Assembly: GCF_903994045.1 (NCBI RefSeq)
Contig: NZ_CAJEWD010000008.1
Span: 574,532-638,531 of the forward strand
Direction of reading: 5' to 3'
From: Jeotgalicoccus meleagridis
Lineage (GTDB): Bacteria > Bacillota > Bacilli > Staphylococcales > Salinicoccaceae
Length of the DNA stretch: 64,000 bases
The position numbers and the translations under genes are program-made. This document shows positions 30,702-39,939 of this stretch, piece after piece. Position 1 is the stretch's first letter; each line of letters starts with the position of its first letter. Under the pieces are notes generated by a model. The model did not search any database. It had not been told where the DNA came from and saw only the letters and a program-made list of their open reading frames with translations.

Positions 30702-31214
30702 TTAAGCTAATTGACGTTTAATTTCTCCATTAAACTCATCTAAATCTTTTGGTGTGCGGCTAGTTACTAGGTTTCCGCAAACTTCTAATGCTTTATCATC
30801 CCAATTAGCACCAGCATTAATTAAATCATTTTTTACGTTTTTAACACTAGTGACATGTCTATCTTTTAGAAGATCAGTATCTACTAATAATTGTGGCCCA
30901 TGACATATTGCAAATACTGGTTTATCAGCTTCTAGGAAATGACGTGAAAATTTTGCAAATCGATCTTCACTGTCTCCTCTTAATCCATCAGGTGAAAATC
31001 CACCAGGAATTAATAATGCGTCATAGTCATCAGCTGAAACATCTCCAATGGAATAGTCCGCTTCAAATTTACCACCTTTTTTACCTTCAACAGTTGAACC
31101 ATCTGGTGAAATTACAACTACTTCGTGACCTTCAGCCTCCATAGCTTCTTTAGGGCTAGTATATTCGATATCTTCCACTAAATCTGTCATAATTACTGCA
31201 ACTTTTTTAGACAT
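30702..31214 (-). CDS. DJ-1/PfpI family stress protein
   Basis: Class I glutamine-amidotransferase-like protein of 170 residues. The nucleophile elbow AICHGPQLLVD carries Cys104 next to His105, as in the PfpI/YraA/general stress protein 18 group (deglycase or chaperone activity has been reported for relatives). LLIPGGFSPDGLRGD is the conserved loop facing it. AGGAATGAATA precedes the ATG. Monocistronic. Confidence 0.9.
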   Translation of the reverse strand: MSKKVAVIMTDLVEDIEYTSPKEAMEAEGHEVVVISPDGSTVEGKKGGKFEADYSIGDVSADDYDALLIPGGFSPDGLRGDSEDRFAKFSRHFLEADKPVFAICHGPQLLVDTDLLKDRHVTSVKNVKNDLINAGANWDDKALEVCGNLVTSRTPKDLDEFNGEIKRQLA

Positions 31215-31277
31215 TATTCATTCCTCCACTAAATTTTTTTCTAATATATTATTTCCCCTATATGATTTTTTAAAACA

Positions 31278-31307
31278 TAAAAAGACTTATGGATCTCCAT
31301 AAGTCTT
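31278..31307 (-). terminator. Terminator after the 219-residue lipoprotein gene
   Basis: AAGACTTATGG / CCATAAGTCTT stem with a T-rich minus-strand tail, abutting the stop codon. Confidence 0.88.
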
Positions 31308-31308
31308 C

Positions 31309-31968
31309 TTATTTGGCTGTCACCAAAGCATTTTTATTTAGATTCAAATCATCACACAAGGTCTTTGCGTGTTCTAGATATCGATCACTATTAGAGATAT
31401 GAACTTCCATGAAGGCTGAATGACTCGCATCAGCTTTCGCTATCATTGATTGCATTTCTATAATAGCGAGTTGCCGGTTAGATATAGCATATGACAGGTC
31501 TTCTTTAATCGCTTCGATTTTTGTCCTTTCAACTGCTGTCAGACTAGAAGGTAAACTTACATTGTTAATCTTCTTTTGAAGGTCTTTATAGGCAGCATTC
31601 AAGTCACTTATATTTTCTCTTATCACTGTTTCATCGTAATTATTGTAGTAACTTTCATATATTGGGATAAACAAGTCGTTCCACACCATAATGATTTCAT
31701 TATTTTGCTCACTTAATTCTTGACCGACTTCTCGTAAATCTTTTTTAGAAAGTGTGCTGACATCTTGTAGAGTCTCTGCCTTATTATCTGTCTGATTGAT
31801 ATCTACTGTATTCGTATTTGCAACTTCTTCTACTGAATTAATAACAAGATGATTAATTGTCGTATGAGACTTAGTTATAATTGGCAAATTCTCTGATTTT
31901 GCTAATCTGTCTGCTGAATTACAACCCGCCAGAAGTATGACAAATACTATAGTTAGTATTTGTTTCAA
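31309..31968 (-). CDS. Lipoprotein of unknown function
   Basis: 219 residues starting at TTG 31968, chosen for the GAGAGGT site eight bases upstream. The signal segment ends in the lipobox LAGC (cysteine at about residue 16). The mature part is mainly helical, with a disordered Asn/Thr-rich stretch first and then a helical bundle-like region with regularly spaced hydrophobics. I recognise no family. It lies downstream of the SLC13 gene with a 72-base gap. Confidence 0.65.
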   Translation of the reverse strand: MKQILTIVFVILLAGCNSADRLAKSENLPIITKSHTTINHLVINSVEEVANTNTVDINQTDNKAETLQDVSTLSKKDLREVGQELSEQNNEIIMVWNDLFIPIYESYYNNYDETVIRENISDLNAAYKDLQKKINNVSLPSSLTAVERTKIEAIKEDLSYAISNRQLAIIEMQSMIAKADASHSAFMEVHISNSDRYLEHAKTLCDDLNLNKNALVTAK

Positions 31969-32040
31969 TTTGAAAGACCTCTCGAATTTGTTTTTTACTC
32001 TTTAGATTGTAACACAGCTGTAACTTTTATGAAACATTAC

Positions 32041-33819
32041 TTAAAACCAGACAAGATATATCAGTGATGTTGCAACGAGCATTACAAGAACTGACAGAGG
32101 TCCACCGACTTTAATATAGTCTGTAAACTTATAACCACCTGGTCCATAGACAATTAAGTTTGTTTGATAACCAATTGGTGTCATAAAACTTGCTGATGCA
32201 GCAATTGCTATAACTACAACCAGTCCCATATAGTCTACCTGCATTGCATTAGCCATCTCAATTGCAATCGGGAACATCAAGACAGCAGCTGCACTGTTGG
32301 TGATAATTTCTGTAAATATGTTTGTTACTATATATAAAATGACAATGACACCTAATATTCCAAGTGGTGCAGCAAGTTCTGTTAAAGCACTCGCAACATA
32401 TTGGGCAAGCCCGGATTCTGTCATGGCTGCTCCGACCCCAAAGGCACTCGCTATGAGTAAAATAACATCGAACTGTATAAAACTAACGATTTCATTAGGG
32501 TTGATAAATCTAAGTCCAACAAGTAAGACAACGAGTATCAACATTGCCTCGAGCATAGTTAACCAACCTAGTGTAACAACGAGTATCATCGATATTAAGA
32601 GGATTAAACCAATCCATCCCTTGGTCATATCTTGCTTGAGATTGTCAGGTGGATTCACTGAATTCACGACATAAAAATCAGATGAGTGCTTATGATTTTC
32701 TATAAAAGCTTGGTCAGCGATCAGTAGTAAGGTATCTCCTGTTTTTAAGACAATGTCCCCCACCCTACTTTTAATCCTCTGATTATTTCTATGAATTGCA
32801 ATAACCCCTGCATCATATCTATTTTTAAAGTTAGTTTGTTTTAAAGTTCTATTAATCAAAGAAGAGTTGTGAGAAACGACAGTTTCAACGAGTAGATTAT
32901 CATCATTTTTCACATCATCTAAAGTGAGCTCTGTTCCTGTTTTCAAGCTGATTCCTTTATATTTCTGGATTTTAGCAATGGTATTTAAAGATCCTGAGAA
33001 GATAATATGGTCACCCTCCCTAATCTTAGTCAAACCATTAATTGGAGATACTCTCTTATCTCCACGTAAAATCTCTATAATATAAATACCCTCGAAAGTT
33101 TCTTGCCCGAGCTCTTTAATTGAAGTATCTCTATACTCAAAATTGTCCTCAATAACAACCTCAGCTAAAAATTCCTTTGTCTCTTTACTAATTTGCTGTT
33201 TAGCACCAAGGTGTTCTGGCAGTAGTTTATATCCGACAGTTAATAGATAAAGAAATCCTACTATAGTAATCGGTACACCTATGACTGTTAAGGTAAAGAA
33301 ACTAAAGCCTTCAAGTCCGCTGTTTAACAATAAGCCATGAACAACGAGGTTTGTCGATGTCCCTATCAAAGTAATCGTTCCACCGAGAATTGTCATATAT
33401 GATAAAGGAATTAAAAATTTCGATGGACTATAGCCATTATCAATCGCCCAGTCTTTAATAATTGGAGTTAAGGCAATGACTATGGGCGTATTATTTAAAA
33501 AACCTGACGATAAGCCCACAGGTAAGAGCACCTTAGCCATAGAAGATTTAATATTTTTAGCTTGTCCTAACAGTCTATATATGACCAGTTCAATGATTCC
33601 ATGTTTTTGAATTGCACCTGCAACGATAAACAATAGTAATACTGTGATCATACCTTCGTTAGAGAAACCACTCAGCGCTTGACTACTTGATATCACGCCT
33701 GTTAAGAGAAAGACAACTAGAGTTAGGAAGATTAAAAAGTCAGCTCGAATGACTTCAAATAAAAGACCCACCAGCATGAGAATAATAACAACAGCTACAA
33801 AAATCATCTCTCCAGTCAA
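32041..33819 (-). CDS. SLC13/DASS-type anion permease with two TrkA-C domains
   Basis: 592-residue ion-transporter-superfamily permease. Two membrane blocks (about residues 1-200 and 400-592) carry the two re-entrant motifs NNTPIVIALTPI and ITNSAAAVLMFPIAIEM. Between them are two cytoplasmic RCK_C (TrkA_C) regulatory domains (about 205-290 and 300-380), where a nucleotide or second messenger usually binds. Relatives transport sulfate, di- and tricarboxylates or other anions; the substrate here is not clear. I use the TTG at 33819 with GGGGTG upstream. Confidence 0.85.
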   Translation of the reverse strand: MTGEMIFVAVVIILMLVGLLFEVIRADFLIFLTLVVFLLTGVISSSQALSGFSNEGMITVLLLFIVAGAIQKHGIIELVIYRLLGQAKNIKSSMAKVLLPVGLSSGFLNNTPIVIALTPIIKDWAIDNGYSPSKFLIPLSYMTILGGTITLIGTSTNLVVHGLLLNSGLEGFSFFTLTVIGVPITIVGFLYLLTVGYKLLPEHLGAKQQISKETKEFLAEVVIEDNFEYRDTSIKELGQETFEGIYIIEILRGDKRVSPINGLTKIREGDHIIFSGSLNTIAKIQKYKGISLKTGTELTLDDVKNDDNLLVETVVSHNSSLINRTLKQTNFKNRYDAGVIAIHRNNQRIKSRVGDIVLKTGDTLLLIADQAFIENHKHSSDFYVVNSVNPPDNLKQDMTKGWIGLILLISMILVVTLGWLTMLEAMLILVVLLVGLRFINPNEIVSFIQFDVILLIASAFGVGAAMTESGLAQYVASALTELAAPLGILGVIVILYIVTNIFTEIITNSAAAVLMFPIAIEMANAMQVDYMGLVVVIAIAASASFMTPIGYQTNLIVYGPGGYKFTDYIKVGGPLSVLVMLVATSLIYLVWF

Positions 33820-33919
33820 AGTGGCACCCCCGTTCTTTAGTTTTAAGTAATTTTATCACACTCCATTGTTTAAACATACAAAATTGAAATCTGTATTTCC
33901 TTACTTTTAAGATGCTCAT

Positions 33920-33953
33920 AAAAAAACTCAGAAATCTATTTTTGATTTCTGAG
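33920..33953 (-). terminator. Terminator after the 263-residue lipoprotein gene
   Basis: CTCAGAAATC / GATTTCTGAG stem with an A-tract at 33920 giving a U-run on the minus strand. Confidence 0.85.
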
Positions 33954-33960
33954 CTTCTTC

Positions 33961-34752
33961 TTATTTTATAAATTCTTGAACTCTTTCAGGCATTAGATGG
34001 CGGGCTTCAGATATATCAATATCAAATGAAGGCTCACCAGCTGCAGTTTCTGCTATAGTATCGACCTCAAAGTTAAAGTTTAATCGATTATCTTCTATCG
34101 CCACTTCTTCAAAGGTGGTGTTTTCATTGACCCACTCTTTAAGCTTATCTTTTCTTAAATATATATTTAAGGTGTCATCTTTTTCTATTTCTTTAAGCAG
34201 CTGTTCATAGACTAGTGCTTTTGTCTCACTGGAATCATCAAATAATCCCTCTCCAACTAATAGTTCATCAGTGTCATTATTAACCCAGACAATCTCACGT
34301 TCTTTTAGAGAATCTTCAGCGTAATGACTATCTATATTAAAAGTGAGTGCGTATATATGATCTTTCACTTTGTCTTTTTCAAAATTAATGTTTAAAACAG
34401 GTGTTTCACCTTCATCTTCATTGGCTGTACTTATATTCTTAAAGATTTCTAATTTCTTGTCTATCAGTTGTTGAATACCTGAGTCAACATTTGGCAGTCC
34501 AAATTCGGGATAAGTAACAGAAATCTCTTTATTATTATCTTTATCCATTTTAGAAACGGTCGTCATATCTGAATTTTTTTCTTTAGATATATCAGTTTCT
34601 TCACTAGTTGAGTCTTTTTCTTTTTCACTATATTCTCCACTTTCTAGCATGTTTTTAGCTTCTTCACTACCTCTAGGTGTTTCTTTATCTTCTGAACATG
34701 CTGTTAAAAATACAAGAGGAAAAATTATTAATAAACTGACTTTCGGTTTCAT
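33961..34752 (-). CDS. Lipoprotein with DUF3298/RsiV-like C-terminal domain
   Basis: 263 residues from the ATG at 34752 (MKPKVSLLIIFPLVFLTACS), which follows GAGGAGTTTAAAG. The lipobox LTAC is clear. A Glu/Lys/Ser-rich disordered stretch (about 20-75) leads to an alpha/beta domain with SVTYPEFG near its start. The ALTFNIDSHYAEDSL strand and the final FDIDISEARHLMPERVQEF resemble DUF3298/DUF4163-type extracellular domains (RsiV, PdaC). The family assignment is tentative. It is 26 bases downstream of tarA and may be co-transcribed with it. Confidence 0.6.
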   Translation of the reverse strand: MKPKVSLLIIFPLVFLTACSEDKETPRGSEEAKNMLESGEYSEKEKDSTSEETDISKEKNSDMTTVSKMDKDNNKEISVTYPEFGLPNVDSGIQQLIDKKLEIFKNISTANEDEGETPVLNINFEKDKVKDHIYALTFNIDSHYAEDSLKEREIVWVNNDTDELLVGEGLFDDSSETKALVYEQLLKEIEKDDTLNIYLRKDKLKEWVNENTTFEEVAIEDNRLNFNFEVDTIAETAAGEPSFDIDISEARHLMPERVQEFIK

Positions 34753-34777
34753 CTTTAAACTCCTCGTCGATTTCATC

Positions 34778-35575
34778 TTATCTAATACCATCGCGTGATT
34801 TTCTTGGTTTGGACTTAGAAAAGCCTAACTTCTTCATAAACCATTTTACAACAGGAATATGTAGGAGCATAAACTCAAAAACCTTCATATCTCTTCTCAA
34901 ACGGTGGGGTTCTTTAAGTAGTCGGTATAGCCATTCCAATTGCAATTTGATCCAAATTTGAGGTGCCCGTTTTAAGCGACCACTTAAGACATCAAAACTA
35001 CCACCGACTCCGAGAAAAATCCCATGGTCAAAATTTGATAAATTATGAGCAATCCAACCTTCTTGACGTTTTGCACCCAAGGCGACAAAGACGATGTCTG
35101 GATTCGATTCTACCACTTGATCTGTGACACTCTGATCAAAACGGTTGAAATAACCATCTCGACGACCCGCAACGATTAAGTCTGGATAGTCTTTTTTTAC
35201 AATTTCTACTACCTTCTGATTGACTACCTCACTCGCTCCTAAGAAAAAGACTCTTTTTTGATGTTGATCAGCATAAGCCAATAGATCATACATGAGATCG
35301 ACACCAGTCACTCTTTCCTTAAGCGGTTCTTTAATAAATTTTGAAGCGTTGACAACCCCGATTCCATCGGCTACAACATAATCAGCTTGTTTCACTATAG
35401 TTTTAAAGTCAGGGTCATCTCTTGTTTCTATAACTACTTCGGGGTTTGCTGTAACGATGAAACATTTTTCATTTTTTTCTATAGCAGGATAAACTATGTT
35501 CTTTAAAAATGAATAACGAGAGACATTGATAAAATTAATATCCATCAAAGTGACTCTACTATAGTTATCTTTCAT
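34778..35575 (-). CDS. tarA: WecG/TagA-type N-acetylmannosaminyltransferase
   Basis: GT26 enzyme that adds ManNAc to GlcNAc-PP-undecaprenol, the first committed step of the wall teichoic acid linkage unit at the inner membrane face. 265 residues with VADGIGVV(N)ASK, the substrate-site Asp in ADGIG, GGSFDVLSG and the C-terminal basic tail with PQIWIKLQLEWLYRLLKEPHRLRRD that binds membrane. AAAGGAGG precedes the ATG. It lies near tarH, tarG, tagD and tarB, as in Staphylococcus. Confidence 0.95.
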   Translation of the reverse strand: MKDNYSRVTLMDINFINVSRYSFLKNIVYPAIEKNEKCFIVTANPEVVIETRDDPDFKTIVKQADYVVADGIGVVNASKFIKEPLKERVTGVDLMYDLLAYADQHQKRVFFLGASEVVNQKVVEIVKKDYPDLIVAGRRDGYFNRFDQSVTDQVVESNPDIVFVALGAKRQEGWIAHNLSNFDHGIFLGVGGSFDVLSGRLKRAPQIWIKLQLEWLYRLLKEPHRLRRDMKVFEFMLLHIPVVKWFMKKLGFSKSKPRKSRDGIR

Positions 35576-35671
35576 GTCGTAACCTCCTTTTTACATAATA
35601 TCTTTACATAATTTTTAATATTAAATGTTACACTACCAATATGACAACAAATTCACTTTGGAGTGTGTCCC

Positions 35672-36382
35672 ATGTTATGTATATTCGCTCATAGAGGCGC
35701 GGAATCATCTGCCCCAGAAAATACACTTGCTGCTTTCAAAACAGCTTTAAATAGCGGTGCAAAAGCACTTGAACTTGATGTTCAATTATCTAAAGATCAA
35801 ATACCTGTCGTCATTCACGACTATAAATTAACACGTTATAATAAGGAATATAATGAGTCAGTAAATGAATATACCTTAAGTGAGCTAAAAGACATAGATA
35901 TCGGCTCATTTTTCTCTACCGAATTTAAAGATGAAAGAATCCCTACTTTAAAAGAAGTACTAGAGCTTACACCACAATCGGTCATGTTAAATATAGAGAT
36001 TAAAAATACACCTAAAAGACATATTGGAATTGAACAGAAAATTGCAGACTTAATATCTGAATATAGAACGATTGATAATGTCTTAGTATCTTCCTTTGAT
36101 CATCTAGCTCTAGAAAATATTGGGAAAATTAATCCACAACTTAAACTCGGCTTTTTAATTCACTACCCTTTAATCAATGCTGCTAAATACGTAAATAGCA
36201 CTGGCTTAAATGTAGTGAGCATCCATCCAAACAAAAATATAGTGGATGAAAAATTTATCGAAGAATGTCAAAAATACAACTATAAAGTCTTCCCGTATAC
36301 TGTTAAAAACGACCTTGAGTATCAGACACTCATCGACCTTGGGGTCGACGGCATGTTCACTTCTAAAGAAGAATATTATTAA
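35672..36382 (+). CDS. Glycerophosphodiester phosphodiesterase
   Basis: Cytoplasmic GDPD, hydrolysing glycerophosphodiesters to glycerol 3-phosphate and an alcohol. The catalytic and metal motif HRGAESSAPENTLAAF lies at the N-terminus, with ELDVQLSKDQIPVVIHD (metal ligands Glu, Asp and catalytic His) after it. 236 residues from the ATG at 35672, which has GGAG eight bases upstream; a GTG three codons earlier is the alternative. Its product feeds glycerol phosphate, so its place among teichoic acid genes fits. Confidence 0.93.
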   Translation: MLCIFAHRGAESSAPENTLAAFKTALNSGAKALELDVQLSKDQIPVVIHDYKLTRYNKEYNESVNEYTLSELKDIDIGSFFSTEFKDERIPTLKEVLELTPQSVMLNIEIKNTPKRHIGIEQKIADLISEYRTIDNVLVSSFDHLALENIGKINPQLKLGFLIHYPLINAAKYVNSTGLNVVSIHPNKNIVDEKFIEECQKYNYKVFPYTVKNDLEYQTLIDLGVDGMFTSKEEYY

Positions 36383-36388
36383 GAAAAT

Positions 36389-36415
36389 AAGAGGTGCTAA
36401 TCAGCACCTCTTTTA
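36389..36415. terminator. Bidirectional terminator
   Basis: AAGAGGTGCT / AGCACCTCTT hairpin between the convergent GDPD and tarH genes; it overlaps the tarH stop codon. Confidence 0.9.
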
Positions 36416-37768
36416 ATCTGTATCTAGTTCTTCTAAGTCGCTTACGACATTATTACTATGAATCCAGACTAGACTTTCTGTGCCATCAATTTGACCACAG
36501 TACCAAATGTTGTTCCCTACTAATACCGTCTCTGAAACATTAAATAGTAAACCAGCATGATGTTCTAGACTTTCATGGACGTATTGTTTTTTGCCACCCC
36601 AAGGGTCAGTAGAAGCAAAACCCCTGCCAAGTAAATAAAATACTTTAGGATCATTATCGACATGAGTCAGAACATGAGATGATGTTTCAATCCCTCTTAT
36701 CCAGCCGATTACACCATCTTGTCCAGATGGTTTTGTACTTAATAAATAATAATTTTCAAACTGATAAGTTGCTTCTCTTTTAACATAGTAAACTTTATTT
36801 TTTAAAGTTTGTGCATCTTCTTTACCTTCATCACTATTCGGTGATTGATAGATATAGCTTGTATAGGCCTTTAAATGTGCCAGACGACTCACTTGTCTAA
36901 CTGAATAAGTATGAGAAGCTTCTAGGGCATCTTCATTATCTAAGACCATGACCTTACCCATTTTCTTATACTTAACTTTTTTAGGATCGAGTGACATTAC
37001 TTTTTCACGATAGAGGTCTTTTTCTTCCTTTTGCATGTTTTGCCACTTGTTTAAGAAAGCTTCATAAAGCGGGAGGACATCCTGAACATCTCCATATGCT
37101 TTAACTCGACCAAATTCTAACCATAAAATTTTATCACAAAAAGTTTTCATTTGACCAATAGAATGACTGACAAAAATCATCGTTTTGCCTTCTTCTTTAA
37201 ACTCCATCATCTTTTTAAGACTTTTATCTGCAAAAGCTCTATCTCCGACACTTAATGCTTCATCAATAATTAAAATATCTGGATCTACCTTAACACTAAT
37301 CGCAAAACCAAGTCTCGATTTCATTCCACTTGAGTAAGATTTTACTGGTTGATCGATAAAGTTCTCGAGCTCTGAGAACTCAATAATCTCTGGCTCCATC
37401 TCTTTAACTTCTTCTCTTGTGAAGCCGAGCATTAAACATTTCAGCTCAATATTATCTCGCCCGGTTAAATCATCATTAAGTCCAGCTGCAACTGCAATCA
37501 GTGAAGGTTGGCCATTAACTTGTACAGTTCCACTAGTCTCCGGCACAATCCCTGCAATGATGTTTGATAATGTCGATTTACCTGAACCATTGATTCCAAT
37601 AAAGCCAACAACATCACCTTTGTCTGCTTCAAAAGATACACCATTTAATGCATAAAAATCATTGCCGTGCTTTTTACTTGGACTAAACAAGTCTAAAATT
37701 CTTTCTTTTGAATTGTCATACAGTTTGTATCTTTTGACCACATCTTTGGCCACAATTGCTTTTGTCAT
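36413..37768 (-). CDS. tarH: Teichoic acid exporter ATPase TagH/TarH with C-terminal GW-like repeats
   Basis: ATPase of the wall teichoic acid ABC exporter. The nucleotide-binding domain (about residues 1-245) has Walker A GINGSGKST, signature YSSGMKSRLG, Walker B ILIIDEAL and the switch His (FVSHS). S. aureus TarH stops there; this protein continues to 451 residues with two SH3-like GW-module-type repeats. These include YYLLSTKPSGQDGVIGWI (about 345-362) and ASTDPWGGKKQYV...NNIWYCGQIDG..VWIHSNNV (about 390-440). No transmembrane span separates them from the ATPase, so they appear cytoplasmic. tarG is 13 bases upstream. Confidence 0.92.
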   Translation of the reverse strand: MTKAIVAKDVVKRYKLYDNSKERILDLFSPSKKHGNDFYALNGVSFEADKGDVVGFIGINGSGKSTLSNIIAGIVPETSGTVQVNGQPSLIAVAAGLNDDLTGRDNIELKCLMLGFTREEVKEMEPEIIEFSELENFIDQPVKSYSSGMKSRLGFAISVKVDPDILIIDEALSVGDRAFADKSLKKMMEFKEEGKTMIFVSHSIGQMKTFCDKILWLEFGRVKAYGDVQDVLPLYEAFLNKWQNMQKEEKDLYREKVMSLDPKKVKYKKMGKVMVLDNEDALEASHTYSVRQVSRLAHLKAYTSYIYQSPNSDEGKEDAQTLKNKVYYVKREATYQFENYYLLSTKPSGQDGVIGWIRGIETSSHVLTHVDNDPKVFYLLGRGFASTDPWGGKKQYVHESLEHHAGLLFNVSETVLVGNNIWYCGQIDGTESLVWIHSNNVVSDLEELDTD

Positions 37769-37781
37769 ATTATTAACCCCA

Positions 37782-38603
37782 TTATAAGTAATCTATAAAA
37801 TTACGTCTAAATTTCATATGAAGTGAAGAACCGATGGCAAATAATACTAGCATCAGACCCCAGAAATATAAGCTATATTCCCAGTGTGTAACTAGGAACC
37901 ACTCAGTCCCAAAGAAGGATGCTCTATAACCTTCAATAAGGTAAACCAAAGGATTTAATCTCATAAGAACCATCAAAGTTGGGAAATCCGATAACATGGA
38001 TAATGGCCATAACACTCCAGATAAGTACAACAGCATACGTAATAAAGAATTCAATAACAGATGAACATCACGAATGAGCGTAGATAAGGTTGATGTGATT
38101 AAAGCAAAGGACAGAATCAACACATATGAACAAAAAATAAAATAAATAATTTGTACAAAGTAGAGGCTGACTGTGTAGCCTGCAATCTGAAAGACTATAA
38201 ATGCAATTACCAACATGATGATGTGAGTATAAAACTTAGAAAATATAGGAATGTTAGGAATTACACTCAGTGGGAAATTCATCTTAGATAGCATTTTTAA
38301 CCTTGTATAAATCGATTTAGATGCTTCTATACTTGCTTGGAAGAAAAACGTCCAAACGATAAAACCAATAAATAACCAATAAAAGAATGGTACTTCCACT
38401 CCACCAATTTCTACTGGTTGTCTCTGTCTTAAAGTTCCAAACACAAACCAGTAAATCATAATACTAATTACAGGTGTGAGAACTTCCCAGACAATACCGA
38501 GATAGTTATTTTGATTCTTACTTTTTATATCATAGGTCGACAACCTTCTCACTAAATAAAAGTGAGATAGCTGTTCCTGTAAAACTTTCAGCATGGATTT
38601 CAT
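37782..38603 (-). CDS. tarG: Teichoic acid exporter permease TagG/TarG
   Basis: ABC-2-type permease, 273 residues, with six hydrophobic spans and an N-terminal amphipathic helix (QLSHFYLVRRLSTYDIKSKNQNNYLGIVWEVL, about 9-40), as in TagG. It pairs with TarH to flip undecaprenyl-linked teichoic acid. The ATG at 38603 has GAGGT at ten bases; the GTG at 38612 would overlap that site. It shows about the same layout as the second permease in this window (56667-57476). Confidence 0.93.
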   Translation of the reverse strand: MKSMLKVLQEQLSHFYLVRRLSTYDIKSKNQNNYLGIVWEVLTPVISIMIYWFVFGTLRQRQPVEIGGVEVPFFYWLFIGFIVWTFFFQASIEASKSIYTRLKMLSKMNFPLSVIPNIPIFSKFYTHIIMLVIAFIVFQIAGYTVSLYFVQIIYFIFCSYVLILSFALITSTLSTLIRDVHLLLNSLLRMLLYLSGVLWPLSMLSDFPTLMVLMRLNPLVYLIEGYRASFFGTEWFLVTHWEYSLYFWGLMLVLFAIGSSLHMKFRRNFIDYL

Positions 38604-38638
38604 CTTAGTCACAACCTCATTTTTTCATCAATGGTGAA

Positions 38639-39844
38639 TTATACAATTTTACTTCTTAGATGACAAATAACTTCATCAGCGACACGTTGTGATGCATGAC
38701 CGTCTTCTAGAGCACAGAATTTTTCTCTGAAGTTATTTACTTTATATCGTTCGTTGTAATCTATAGTTTCACTCTCTTTTATAGCATCGATCAGAGCTTT
38801 TTCTGTCGTTACTAATGGACCAGGAGCGAGCGTCTCGAAATCAAAGTAAAAACCTCTTAACTTATCTCTGTAATTATCGAGATCATAAGTATAGAAAATC
38901 ATTGGTCTTTTGAGAGTTGCGTAATCAAAGAAGACAGAAGAGTAATCAGTCACTAAAAGATCTGAAATAACATAAAGCCCTCTGATGTCTTCGTACTTAG
39001 AACAATCATAAACAAAATGTTCATAGCCTGATATATCTAAGTTTTCACTCACTAAATAGTGCAGTCTTAAAATAATGATATAGTCATCACCAAGTGCTTG
39101 ATACATATTTTCTAAATCGAATTCTAAGTCGAATTTATAGCGTCCTTTACTATGATAAGAATCATCTCTCCAAGTTGGAGCGTAAAGGATTACTTTTTTA
39201 TCTTCCGGGATTCCGAGTTCTTTTTTCAGCTTTGATACACTTTCTTCATCATTATGATTGAAAAGAAAGTCATTTCTAGGGTATCCTGTTTCCAGCATTG
39301 TTTTATCAAACACAAAAGCTCTTCTAAAAATTTCTGAAGAATATTCATTAGGTGATACTAAAAAATCCCATTTAGATGCTTCTTTAGAAAAGTTTTTCTT
39401 GTATTTATCTGTGTTAGTCCCTGGCATATGGACTTCTTCCATGTCTGTTGCTAAGCGTTTCAAAGGTGTCCCATGCCATGTTTGCAAGTAGGTTGTCCCT
39501 TTTGGTTTTGGAATCCACAGTGGAAGCCGACTATTAGTAATCCATAAGGTTGCTTTATTCATATATATCATCCAGTTCAAGGAGAACCGCTTGATGTAAG
39601 GTAAGTCATACCTTTCGAAAGTATCGATATAGCGTTTATCTACACTCCATAAAAATCGATACTCTGGATAATGTGTAGTCATATATTCGTATAAGGCTCT
39701 TGGATTATCACTGTATTGTTTTCCTAAAAAACTTTCAAAGATAATCAAAGAGTGATCCTTATTAAATATTTTTCCAAAGAACCAAAATATAGCTTTATAT
39801 AATTTTAAAAGAAGTACTTTTGAATATTTTTTAATTTTTTTCAT
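38639..39844 (-). CDS. CDP-glycerol glycerophosphotransferase, TarF-like
   Basis: Membrane-associated transferase moving glycerol phosphate from CDP-glycerol to a lipid-linked acceptor. 401 residues from the ATG at 39844 (AGGTGTGGTG upstream). Landmarks of the TagB/TagF family are LQTWHGTPLKRL, ETGYPRNDFLF, ILYAPTWRDDSY, HYLVSENL and the nucleotide-binding DLLVTDYSSVFFDYA with the adjoining RPMIFYTYDLD. N-terminal basic amphipathic helices probably hold it to the membrane. The role as TarF-type primer extender rather than polymerase is inferred from its length and its place next to tarG. Confidence 0.85.
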   Translation of the reverse strand: MKKIKKYSKVLLLKLYKAIFWFFGKIFNKDHSLIIFESFLGKQYSDNPRALYEYMTTHYPEYRFLWSVDKRYIDTFERYDLPYIKRFSLNWMIYMNKATLWITNSRLPLWIPKPKGTTYLQTWHGTPLKRLATDMEEVHMPGTNTDKYKKNFSKEASKWDFLVSPNEYSSEIFRRAFVFDKTMLETGYPRNDFLFNHNDEESVSKLKKELGIPEDKKVILYAPTWRDDSYHSKGRYKFDLEFDLENMYQALGDDYIIILRLHYLVSENLDISGYEHFVYDCSKYEDIRGLYVISDLLVTDYSSVFFDYATLKRPMIFYTYDLDNYRDKLRGFYFDFETLAPGPLVTTEKALIDAIKESETIDYNERYKVNNFREKFCALEDGHASQRVADEVICHLRSKIV

Positions 39845-39882
39845 ATACACCACACCTGAAAGTCTTAAGTATTATCTTATGC

Positions 39883-39888
39883 TATAAT
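39883..39888 (+). promoter_or_regulatory. Extended -10 of the tagD promoter
   Basis: TGCTATAAT (extended -10 TGnTATAAT) stands 52 bases before the tagD start in the divergent gap; no good -35 is seen. Confidence 0.5.
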
Positions 39889-39939
39889 TCATAATACTAC
39901 AAAATACTATTACTATGCCTTAATTTGGAGGAATTTATC

